Shown: one piece after another, positions 24,830-33,900 of the stretch
How positions within the stretch are numbered: the stretch's first letter is position 1
Layout: each line of letters begins with the position of its first letter
Origin: Catellatospora vulcania
GTDB taxonomy: Bacteria > Actinomycetota > Actinomycetes > Mycobacteriales > Micromonosporaceae
DNA: 64,000 nucleotides
NCBI RefSeq assembly: GCF_009720385.1
Contig: NZ_WARX01000007.1
Location: 124,001 to 188,000 of the forward strand
Direction: 5' to 3'
The notes under the pieces: model-generated
What the model was told of the DNA's origin: nothing
The model's input: the letters and a program-made list of their open reading frames with translations, nothing else
Database searches by the model: none
Made by a program: the position numbers and the translations under genes

Positions 24830-27800
24830 GTGGGAGTTGACGCAGCCTGGGAATCGCAGACCTGGGCCTGGCTGACGAGCCTGGGGCGATTTCTCCACTG
24901 CGACCTGCCGGATCGTTCGCAGCCGGACGCATTCGACGCGGCCTTCGCGATCCTCGCCGCGAAGAGCGGCGGGCTGGGCAGCGAGACGTCGGCACACCTG
25001 CTGATGCAGGGCCTCTACTACCATGTCCGCCGGCGCACGGTCGTCACCGGCGCTGACGCGCTGTGCCAGCTGGCGGCCAGCGTCGGGCCGGACGTGACCG
25101 GCGGCACCGCCGATGCTCTCGCGGACCTGCTGGTCTCCGCCGCGATGGAAGTGGCGGTGGTCGACACCCTGGCCGGGCCGATCGGCTACCTCGCCACTCA
25201 ACTGCCTGATTCACCCGCGGTCCTGGCGGCCCGCACCGCCTGCCCGGCGGGCGAGGCGGCCCCGCATTCCGCCGACTCCGACAGCACCGACCCGCACGCG
25301 TCGGGCCCGTCGAGCCGGACGTCGAGCACGCTGACCGAGGAGGACGAGCGGACGTTCTGGGACTCCGTCTACCCGGAGCTGTTCTTCGAGAACGACAGTG
25401 CGCGCCCGCTCGGCTGGGCGCTGCTGAACCGCGGCCTGGCACGGGCGGTCAAGCAGCGCTCCACGCAGTCGGTCGCCGCCGCCCTGCTCCAGATACTCGC
25501 CGACAAGGCGGCGACCAGCGGGTCCCTTCCGAGGTCCGAGCACATGCTGGTGCCGGCGTGCGTGGCGGCGGTCCAGTCCGAGCAGGCCAACGTCGTCGCC
25601 GAGGCGATCGGCATCGTGGTCCGCCAGGCCACGCCGTCGAGCGCGCAGGTGAGCTCGCTCGTCACCGCCACCGACCGGTATACGTCGGTCGTCCGCCAGT
25701 TGCTGCTGCGCGCGCTGACGGGCGTCCTGGATACGGCCTCGGCCCGTCACGACCGCGCTCGTGCGGCGGGATGTGTGGAGCCCGCGGCGACGCTCGCCGA
25801 GTACTTGACCCAAGCCCAGGCCAAGAGCCTGGCGGACCGGTTCGACGTGTTCAAGCTGGAATCCAGCCTCGCCCTCGACGAGTTGCGGCAGCGGGCCGAC
25901 CCGTCGAAGCGCAGCGATCTGAGCGGGCTGTCCATCGACGACCGGACCGCCCTGCTCAACGCGAGCCAGTCGTTCCAGGCCCAGGTCGCGATGTCGGTGT
26001 GCCAACGCAATCGCGGGCTGCTGCTGGAGCAGGCCCGGACCTGGCTCGCGCAGCAGCTGGGCAGCAGCGTCTCCACCTACCGTGCGCCGGCGGCGCCGCA
26101 CCCCGCCACCCTGCTGCTCGGGCGCAACAAACTCCACCGGAACGAGATCGCCGCGGCGATCGACGGCAGCCCGCCGGCGATCGACCGGTGCCGGCAGGCG
26201 TTGGAGCAGTTCCTGGTCCGTGGCCGGAGCGCCGTGGCGGAAGAATGGGACGCCTACCTCGATACACACTCGGGGCGCCTACCTGATGCCGCGGACAAGT
26301 GGCGGCGGACGACCCAGCCGAGCCCCGAGGTCTGCTGGAATCTGGCCGTCTTCGACACCGGCCGCAAGTTCGCCGAGGCGGGCGCGTACAAGCACGTCGA
26401 GCAGGGGCTGAAGTCCTGGCGGGCCGACACCGACATGGTGCTGCAAGGCATCTGGCTCGCTTTGCAGGCGTCCGAGGACAGCGCGGAGGCCGCGCACGCC
26501 GCCCGTTTCTTCACCACCTGGGCGTGCGAGGTGCCCGAGCCGCGGGTGCTCCTGGCCGCGCTGGCCATGGCGGACGGGGACTCGCAGGAAGGGTTCGCGC
26601 TGGCGGAGCGGGCCCTGCGGCAGTGGGGGCAGCTCGCAGATCCACCAGCGCTGCAGGTCGGGCCCGGTCGCGCCTCCGTCGCGGCCATGATCGACGAGGT
26701 GCGCAAGGAGTCCCGTTACACCCAGCGCTGGCAGCGCTGCATCCTGGCCGGCGCGGCGACCCGCGTGTCGCCGGGTTCCCGGCTGACGGTGCTGGTGGCG
26801 CTGGCCGATCTGACCGAGAAGGACCCGGAGCAGTCGATCGTCGCGAGCGAGACGTGGCACCGCGTCGTGGAGCACGGGCGGGAACGACTCGACGAGCTTT
26901 CGTCCGACATGAAGCAGCTGGAACGCCGGATGGAACGGAGCACCGAGACCGAGTCACGCCGCAGCGCGGTGAAGGGCCAGATGCACCACGCCAAGAAGGC
27001 GCTGAGCGACGCGAAGCAACAGTTCCGCCCGATCGCGCAAGGCGCACTCCGGTTCGCCCAGCGGTGGCGGGACGAGCGGCTCGGCCGGGCAGTCACCGCT
27101 GTCACCAGTCACCACGGCATCAACCTGTCCAGCGAGCAGGAGAAGCTGCTCAAGAACCTGCTGCCCACGGTGCAGACTTCTCGGCCGGCCGAGATACGCC
27201 CAGAGATAGCGCAGCTCATCCCGCGGCTGACCGCGGCTACGGATCCGGCTTCGGTGGCGGCGCTGGCCAAGAGCGTCGAACCGGCCCTGGCGTACGTGGG
27301 CGCCGGTCTTCAGGTCCGTGAGCTCGTCCACCAGATGTTCGACGGCCTCGGGCGGCTGTCCCAGCGCGTGCAGCCGGATGAGGCGCGTGAACTGCTGGAC
27401 GGGGTCGGGCGCATCGCCAGCCAGCTGGAGTCGTCCGACACCGCCGAGGAGTCGCTTGCGGCGTTGCTGGGCGCGGTCCGCCGGGCCTGCGACTTCGCGG
27501 CGACCAACCTGGTCGACGCGCCACCGCCGGGGGCGTCGATTCCCGGCTACTGGGTCGGTCTGAGCCGTGAGTCGGACGTGCCGCAGGCGGTGTTGGAGGT
27601 CCGCGGCACCCAGGACGTGCATCTTCAGGACGTGACGCTGGCCGCAGGCCGCGAGGCCGTCCAGGTCGGCGATCTCGCTCCCGGTCAGGTGCTGACCGTT
27701 GCGGTGCCGGTCGCGACCGAGTGGCCGTCGGCCGGTGACACCGCGGGTATCGTCGTCAACCTCGGCTGGAGCTGGAACAACGTTACCGGCCGCAAGCGCA

Positions 27801-29608
27801 CGATCACCTTGGAGACACCGGTTTCCAGTTGGGATGCGCTGCTCGCCGACGCAGGCGTGTCCGGTCTGGAGATTCCCGACGACTTCGTGCTCAACGAGCC
27901 CCTGGACCAGAACCAGGTGGTCTCCGGCCTGTTCCAGGGCCGAGACGAGCATCTGGACCGGGTGCTGCGCGAATACACCGATCGGCTCCCCGCCGTTCCG
28001 GTGTGCTTCCACGGCATCCGTAAGGTCGGCAAGAGCAGCCTGCTCAACCGCATCGTGGTCGAGCTGAGGGAGACCGGGCGCCGGGTCGATCTCGTGACCG
28101 CGCAGGGACTGCAGCCCGCCTACCAGAGCCTCGGCGCGACGGTTGCCAACCTGTGCCGCCGGATCGCGCAACGAGCCGACTGTCCGCTGCCGGAGGTGCC
28201 CGCGCTGCCGGAGAACCCGGTGATGTTCTTCGAGGAGTTCATCAACGCCTACGCGTCAAGCGCCGGCCCGGTGCCGCCCGTGCTGATGGTCGACGAGTTC
28301 CAGTGCCTGTACACCGTGGAATGCGCGGCGATCCTCGACATCATGCGTATGGCCGCCGAGAGCCGCCAGTGCGGTTTCATCTTCGCGGCGGTGGAGGGAC
28401 CGAGCGGGCTTCCGCAGCAGACCGGGCTGCTCGTGGACCCGCGACGCGTCGACTTCCTGAAGCCGGACGACGTGATGAAGCTCATGGAGTCGGTCCTCGA
28501 TGAACGTCCGGTGACCGTGCCGCCAGACGTGCTCAACGCGCTGTTCGACGAATGCGCGGGCCACCCGAACTTCACCTCGGCCACGATCAAGGGCGCGCTC
28601 CGCCTCGCGAACGCCGGCCGGCGGAACATCATCTGCGTGAACGACGTCCGGGAGGCCTCCCGGCAGATCGCAGTGGATCAGCAGATCATGTTCGAGACGT
28701 CGTGGTTCTCGCCATCGGTCCTCAGCGAGTACGAGCGCTCGACCGCGATCGACCTGACGCACACGCTGACCCAGCCCCGGGCCTGGCTGCGCGTGTCCGA
28801 CGTACTCGGTCGCTTCGGCGACGAGGTCAGGTCGGCGTTGCGGGTGCTCGAGAACGGCTACGTGATCGAGTCACGGATGGGCTCCGACGGCGACCTGCGG
28901 ATCCGGATCCGCGGTGGTGTGCTGGAGCGCTACCTTCGGTCGCGGTACGGTGCCCGGCTCGAGATCTCGCCGGACAAGTCCAAGAAGGCCGTCGGCATGT
29001 TCATCGACGTCGAGAACGTCATCGGTGCGGCGCCGACGCCGGATCATCTCGCCGACCAGCTGCTCGCGTTCGCCCAGCGGTTCGGCTCGACGGTGCCTCC
29101 GGTGGCCGTCGCGACCAGGTATTCGCTCTCTCTCGCCGGATGGGACGTGCGTGCGGTCGAGGCCGCGTTCGTGGCTCGGAAGATGCGGTTCTCGATGCCC
29201 CCCGACAGCATCGGCTCGCGTGACAACGCGGCGGACATGACGCTGCAGCCGCTGATCACGAGCATGGCGGAGCAGTACAACCTCGCGGAGGTCGTCATCG
29301 TGTCGGCGGACCACTACTTTGTGCCGACGGCGTTGCATCTGCTCCAGGGGGCCGAAGGCAGCGTCGCCGCCGCGTCCGGTCGACGGGTGCACGTTGTCGG
29401 CGGGCGGGCCACCGGTGACCCGGCTCGGGCCGGCACCGGTCGGTTCGGACGGCCCTGGGAGTCGGCATCCCAGGCTCGCAACACGACTTGCCAGATCCTC
29501 GGATTGGACGGCCCGGATCTCCTGCTGTGGGATGCCGACGAGGTGCTGGCCGATCCGACAGGCGTACGGCCACTCACCTCGGAACGATTCACGGAGGCCC
29601 AGGCATGA
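24830..29608 (+). CDS. helical-repeat/STAND-type NTPase/NYN-nuclease fusion
   Basis: 1592 residues. The N-terminal ~900 residues are alpha-helical and repeat-like, with a basic coiled stretch near 690-740. A beta-rich domain (about 905-1010) is followed by the NTPase: NEPLDQNQVVSGLFQGRDEHL, Walker A GIRKVGKSSL (about 1064), Walker B VLMVDEFQ (about 1148) and a winged-helix tail. The C terminus (about 1388-1560) is a NYN (PIN-like) nuclease with acidic GMFIDVENV, NAADMTL and VIVSADHYF, keeping the expected Asp ligands. GTG 24830 is favoured because GGTGAGG is 6 nt upstream; ATG 24815 is possible. Probably an NTP-triggered RNase effector. The next gene overlaps by 4 nt. Confidence 0.8.
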   Translation: MGVDAAWESQTWAWLTSLGRFLHCDLPDRSQPDAFDAAFAILAAKSGGLGSETSAHLLMQGLYYHVRRRTVVTGADALCQLAASVGPDVTGGTADALADLLVSAAMEVAVVDTLAGPIGYLATQLPDSPAVLAARTACPAGEAAPHSADSDSTDPHASGPSSRTSSTLTEEDERTFWDSVYPELFFENDSARPLGWALLNRGLARAVKQRSTQSVAAALLQILADKAATSGSLPRSEHMLVPACVAAVQSEQANVVAEAIGIVVRQATPSSAQVSSLVTATDRYTSVVRQLLLRALTGVLDTASARHDRARAAGCVEPAATLAEYLTQAQAKSLADRFDVFKLESSLALDELRQRADPSKRSDLSGLSIDDRTALLNASQSFQAQVAMSVCQRNRGLLLEQARTWLAQQLGSSVSTYRAPAAPHPATLLLGRNKLHRNEIAAAIDGSPPAIDRCRQALEQFLVRGRSAVAEEWDAYLDTHSGRLPDAADKWRRTTQPSPEVCWNLAVFDTGRKFAEAGAYKHVEQGLKSWRADTDMVLQGIWLALQASEDSAEAAHAARFFTTWACEVPEPRVLLAALAMADGDSQEGFALAERALRQWGQLADPPALQVGPGRASVAAMIDEVRKESRYTQRWQRCILAGAATRVSPGSRLTVLVALADLTEKDPEQSIVASETWHRVVEHGRERLDELSSDMKQLERRMERSTETESRRSAVKGQMHHAKKALSDAKQQFRPIAQGALRFAQRWRDERLGRAVTAVTSHHGINLSSEQEKLLKNLLPTVQTSRPAEIRPEIAQLIPRLTAATDPASVAALAKSVEPALAYVGAGLQVRELVHQMFDGLGRLSQRVQPDEARELLDGVGRIASQLESSDTAEESLAALLGAVRRACDFAATNLVDAPPPGASIPGYWVGLSRESDVPQAVLEVRGTQDVHLQDVTLAAGREAVQVGDLAPGQVLTVAVPVATEWPSAGDTAGIVVNLGWSWNNVTGRKRTITLETPVSSWDALLADAGVSGLEIPDDFVLNEPLDQNQVVSGLFQGRDEHLDRVLREYTDRLPAVPVCFHGIRKVGKSSLLNRIVVELRETGRRVDLVTAQGLQPAYQSLGATVANLCRRIAQRADCPLPEVPALPENPVMFFEEFINAYASSAGPVPPVLMVDEFQCLYTVECAAILDIMRMAAESRQCGFIFAAVEGPSGLPQQTGLLVDPRRVDFLKPDDVMKLMESVLDERPVTVPPDVLNALFDECAGHPNFTSATIKGALRLANAGRRNIICVNDVREASRQIAVDQQIMFETSWFSPSVLSEYERSTAIDLTHTLTQPRAWLRVSDVLGRFGDEVRSALRVLENGYVIESRMGSDGDLRIRIRGGVLERYLRSRYGARLEISPDKSKKAVGMFIDVENVIGAAPTPDHLADQLLAFAQRFGSTVPPVAVATRYSLSLAGWDVRAVEAAFVARKMRFSMPPDSIGSRDNAADMTLQPLITSMAEQYNLAEVVIVSADHYFVPTALHLLQGAEGSVAAASGRRVHVVGGRATGDPARAGTGRFGRPWESASQARNTTCQILGLDGPDLLLWDADEVLADPTGVRPLTSERFTEAQA

Positions 29609-30618
29609 GCGACGACGGCGAACGCATCGTTCACGACATAGGGGAATTCGTGGCGATTCCGATGCCGGGCGGGCCGCCGCCCCCGCCGCCCCAGTTGCTT
29701 GCCGACGACATCGCTGACCGGCGGCCATGGCAAGCACAACCGGTGACCTCGCCCGCAGATCCGGTCGTTGCGCCGCCGCCCCCGCCGCCTGTCCTTTTGC
29801 CGGAGACCGTCGTGTTGGAGGAGGTTCCGCCTCCGCCGCCTCCGCCGGTGCTGGTGGCGGACGATGTCGTGCGGGAGGAGCCGTTGCTCCCGCCGCCGCC
29901 GCCTCCGCCGCCGCCGGTGCTGCTCCGGGACACCGTCGCGAGCGAGGAGGCTCCGCTTCCGCCGCCTCCGCCGCCTGTCCTTTTGCCGGAGACCGTCGTG
30001 GTGGAGGAGGCTCCGCCCCCGCCGCCGCCTCCGCCGCCTCCGCCGGTGCTGGTGGCGGACGATGTCGTGCGGGAGGAGCCGTTGCTCCCGCCGCCTCCGC
30101 CGCCGCCGCCGGTGCTGCTCCGGGACACCGCCGTGGACGAGGAGGCCCTGCCGCCGCCCCCGCCGCCGCCTGTCCTTCTACGGGAGACCGCCGCGGCGGA
30201 GGAGGCCCTGCTCCTGCGACCCGTGCTTCCGCCGCCTGGCGCTGTGGACGCCCCCGCACCGTCCCCGATCGCGACGTTTGACGAACCGTCATCGACATCC
30301 GAACCGGAGACCGTGCCGGAGCCGCACCCGGTGGCCTCAGCGACCCGGGGTGCGCCCGTGCCGTCGACTCGGTCGCAGGTCTCGGTCCCGGCACCCGCGG
30401 TGCGCGTCGTCCCCGACACCGGTGCGGAGCTCCAGGAGACGGTGATTCGCCTGTACCAGGCGCGCCTTGGCCTGCTGGTGCAGATAGCGGGCCGGGCGGC
30501 GGCCGATGTGGATGACGAGCTGCGTCGGGAGATCACCCGGGAGATGCAGGCGACCCGGGAATGGTGCGATGCCGTCGAGAACTGGCTCGAGGGCTCGGGG
30601 CGGTTCCACCTGCGATGA
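29605..30618 (+). CDS. polyproline tandem-repeat protein
   Basis: 337 residues. After a short acidic start come about seven units (about residues 55-205) of a 6-11-proline run followed by VLL or VLV and an acidic TVVxEE or DDVVREE segment, about 21-23 residues each. Units recur in a three-type order (PETVVxEE, ADDVVREE, RDTxxxEE). A 65-residue helical C terminus (ELQETVIRLYQARLGLLVQI...) may bind a partner. It overlaps the upstream gene by ATGA. No enzymatic motif is seen. It probably is an extended scaffold linking the two NTPase proteins. Confidence 0.8.
   Translation: MSDDGERIVHDIGEFVAIPMPGGPPPPPPQLLADDIADRRPWQAQPVTSPADPVVAPPPPPPVLLPETVVLEEVPPPPPPPVLVADDVVREEPLLPPPPPPPPPVLLRDTVASEEAPLPPPPPPVLLPETVVVEEAPPPPPPPPPPPVLVADDVVREEPLLPPPPPPPPVLLRDTAVDEEALPPPPPPPVLLRETAAAEEALLLRPVLPPPGAVDAPAPSPIATFDEPSSTSEPETVPEPHPVASATRGAPVPSTRSQVSVPAPAVRVVPDTGAELQETVIRLYQARLGLLVQIAGRAAADVDDELRREITREMQATREWCDAVENWLEGSGRFHLR
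29770..30225 (+). repeat. CCG/CCT-rich tandem repeats coding for polyproline units
   Basis: The DNA behind the proline units is an in-frame ~66-nt tandem repeat with long, nearly identical blocks (for example the VADDVVREEPLL-encoding segments at about 29850 and 30052). It will be prone to expansion and contraction by slippage or recombination. Confidence 0.75.
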
Positions 30619-30661
30619 GCGTCGGCCACACCATCACTGGAAAGCGGGCGGAGGGATACTG

Positions 30662-30985
30662 GTGAGCGAAGAGCTGGTGAGGATCGGCGACGTCGAATTC
30701 TTCGTTCAGGTCAGGGACGGCGGCGGTGCGCAGAACGTCGGCATCGAGGACGTCTTCTCGTTTGACGGCGTCCGCGACACCGTACGGGCCATCGGCAGCC
30801 AGCTGGCCGAATCGCTCAGCGGCATCGCGATCAGCGAGGCGAGCGTGGAATTCGGGTTGTCGATGACGGCGAAAGGCGGGCGCCTCACCGGGCTGATCGT
30901 CGACGGCGAAGGGGCGGCCAGCATGAACGTCATGCTGACCTGGCAGCCGGCCAGGGCAGCGGAGGGTTCGGCACCTGGCGAATGA
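30662..30985 (+). CDS. trypco1-like (trypsin-co-occurring) domain protein
   Basis: 107 residues. The pattern (IGDVEFFVQV at the N terminus, a helix FDGVRDTVRAIGSQLAESLSG, then ASVEFGLSMTAKGGRLTGL and a final MNVMLTW strand) matches the CU044_2847/trypco1 family as I know it. These small proteins are encoded beside trypsin-NTPase proteins in predicted conflict systems, possibly as sensor or protease substrate. The GTG start follows GGAGGG. Its stop overlaps the start of the giant trypsin-NACHT gene by 4 nt. Confidence 0.75.
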   Translation: MSEELVRIGDVEFFVQVRDGGGAQNVGIEDVFSFDGVRDTVRAIGSQLAESLSGIAISEASVEFGLSMTAKGGRLTGLIVDGEGAASMNVMLTWQPARAAEGSAPGE

Positions 30986-33900
30986 GCGCCACCCTCGACT
31001 CACGCCTGCTTCGCCGGTTCGTCGTCCGGCTGTCTCCGGTCGACCGTCGTGGCATCCCCGGCACCGGATTCTTCATCGCCCCGGGTCTGCTGCTCACCTG
31101 CGCGCACGTCGTTCGTGATGCCGACTTCATGGACGTGACGGCCGACCAGGCGGTTACCGCACGGCGCCTCACGGCTCAGGTGGTGGCCCGGTCGGGGATC
31201 GCGACCACCGGGACGCTCTGCCCCTATCCGGATCTTGCCGTGCTCTCGTTCGACGAGCGGATCGACCATCCATGGGTGCGCCTCGACCCGGCGGACCCTG
31301 CCGGCGAAGTGGACTGCCACTCCTGGGGATTCTCGGCGCGAGAACGCCATCAGCTGCCGCCGGGCTCGCCGGCGTCGTTCCGCTTCGAGGGCGTCGAAGG
31401 CGACGGTTTTCTCAAGCTGAAATCCGGCCAGGTCGCGCCAGGGCTTTCCGGTGCTCCGCTGGTGTGCACGGTGCGGCAGGCGGTCGTCGGGGTGATCACG
31501 GCGACCCGCCACCGCGAGACCGATCTGGGCGGCTGGGCCGCGCCGGTTGCCGCGCTCATCGGCACGTCGATTCTTCCGGAACTGGCGGAAATCGCCGATC
31601 GGATCCGCGAAGCCGGAACGCAGGGTTCGGACGCCTGGCCGAAGGTCTTCAGCCGGCAGCGGACGCCGGGTGTCGCCGCCACTGGGGCGGCGGCGCGCCG
31701 AGACCCTTCCTCGATGACCCTCCTGCACCTGGCCGATCTGCGATTCGGCGACGACGCGGTCGGCGGCGACGCCATGCGGGAAGCAGACCCGTATGGACAG
31801 GACCTGGACCTCGACCTGACGCGCCTGATCGATGAGCAGAAGCTGCGGCCGGATCTCGTGGTGGTGACCGGTGACCTCACCGAGCGCGGCATGCCGGCCG
31901 AGTTCGCCCGCGCCGACAGGTTTCTCCGCGGCCTCACCGCGACCCTCGGCCTGTCTCGCGACCGGCTGATCGTGGTGCCTGGCGACCATGACGTCAACCG
32001 GATCGCGTGCGAGGGGTACTTCAAGTCACAGCAGGCGGACGGGGTGGAGCCGCTAGCGCCGTTCTGGCCCAAGTGGCGGCATTTCGCGGCGATGTTCCGG
32101 CGCCTGTACGACGGCGTCGACTCGGCGGAGTTCACGCCGGACCGGCCGTGGACGCTTTTCGAGGTGCCCGGCCTGTCCGTCGTCGTGGCCGGTCTCAACT
32201 CCACGATGGCCGACAGCCACCAGCCGGAGGATCACTACGGGTTTTGCGGTGACGAGCAGCTCGCCTGGTTCGCCGAACGGCTACGCCGGTACCGGTCGCG
32301 GGGCTGGCTACGCATTGGCGCCGTCCACCACGACCCGCTGCAGGTCGCGGGCCGGGAGGAGGAGCATCTGCGCGACGTGGACAGGCTCGTCCGGATCCTC
32401 GCGCCCGAGCTCAACCTGCTGCTGCACGGCAACGCCCATGACGGCCAGAGCTATCACCTGCCCACCTGGCTACCGGCGCTCGCGGCTGGGCGCCGTGGGG
32501 ATGCCATCGGAACGGACCACGCGGACGCCCCGAGTCGATATCACCTGGTGTCGCTGCGCGGCGACGGCTTCACCCGCTACGGGCGCTGCTACTGGCCGGT
32601 GCTGCGGCGGTGGGAAGACGATCTGAGCATGACCCCGTCGGGCGTCACGTGGCGCCAGGATCTGGTGCACGGATTCGCCGACGCCGCCACCACGTTCGAC
32701 GCCGCGCATACGGACCCTGTGGCCATGCCACCGGCGACCGCGCCGACCTGGGACACCGACTGGGTCAACGGGCTCATGGAACGTGTCCACGACCTTGTCC
32801 CGCTGCGGCATCCCAACGCCCGGATCGCCGAGACGGTTCACGCCATCGCCGACCAGCCGCCCTATTTCCGCATCGTTCAGCGCGCCGGCTCCGCCGCCGG
32901 GTCGTGGCCGGTCGGCGTGATCAGCAGCGTCGACGATCGTGCCGTGGCTGCGTTCGCGCAGGTGCACCAGCGGTTCGCCGCGGACGACCCGCACCTCAGT
33001 TCGGAACTGGTCTACGGAGGCCGTGAGCCCGCGGGGCCTGAACTCATCGACGCCGCCCGGCGCGCGAGCATCAAGCTGCTGAGTCTCACCGAATACCAGG
33101 GACTCATAGATTTCCGGCCGTTCGTCGCCGGCCAGGCCGAACGGCTTCGCGCCGAGACGAATTACCCGTCCTCGCTGTACGTGCCGCAGCGGTTCCGGAT
33201 GCTCAACGAACATGCGGAGGCCGCCCGGACCGGCCTGATCGAGACCCTGGTCGGCTGGTTCGACGAGGACCAGCCGAACTTCTCGCTGCTGCTGGGCGAC
33301 TTCGGACACGGCAAGTCGTTCCTGCTGCGCGAGCTGACCAGGCAACTGCCCACCCGGCTGCCACATGTCATACCGGTGCTGATCGAGCTGAGGCATCTGG
33401 AGAAGGAGCCGACGCTCGACCAGCTTCTCGTCGCACACCTGGTCGGGGCGAACGTGGCCCGCATCGATGTGGACAAACTTCACAGCATGGTGAGCACCGG
33501 CCGGCTGGCGCTGCTTTTCGACGGGTTCGACGAGCTGGTCGTGCGGACCAACTACACGCAAGCCGCCGACTACCTGAAAACACTGCTCCAGCCGCTCGAC
33601 GTCCCGAACAGCCAGGCGAAGATCGTGGTCACCAGCCGCACGCAGCACTTCGGGTCGACGGAGCAGATCCGGGCGGTGCTCGGCGAGCAGCCCAAGGTCC
33701 GGCGCGGGCTGGTTCGTGTCGCCGTCATCGACAGCTTCACCGATGAGCAGATCCTCGACTACCTGACCAATCTCTACGGCGGGGACGCCGCCGCGGCGCG
33801 TGCCCGCCATGACGCGCTGGCCGCCGTGCAGGACCTGCTCGGGCTGGCCGCCAACCCTCGCATGCTCAGCTTCCTCGCCGCGATGCCCCAGGAGCGGCTT

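Noticed and set aside
29770-30225. CRISPR-like regular repeats
   Set aside because: They are in-frame coding repeats for polyproline units with no unique spacers and no cas genes.
29631-30629. Gly/Ser-rich minus-strand frame opposite the polyproline gene
   Set aside because: It is the complement of proline codons and has no start signals; the + strand gene is coupled to both neighbours.
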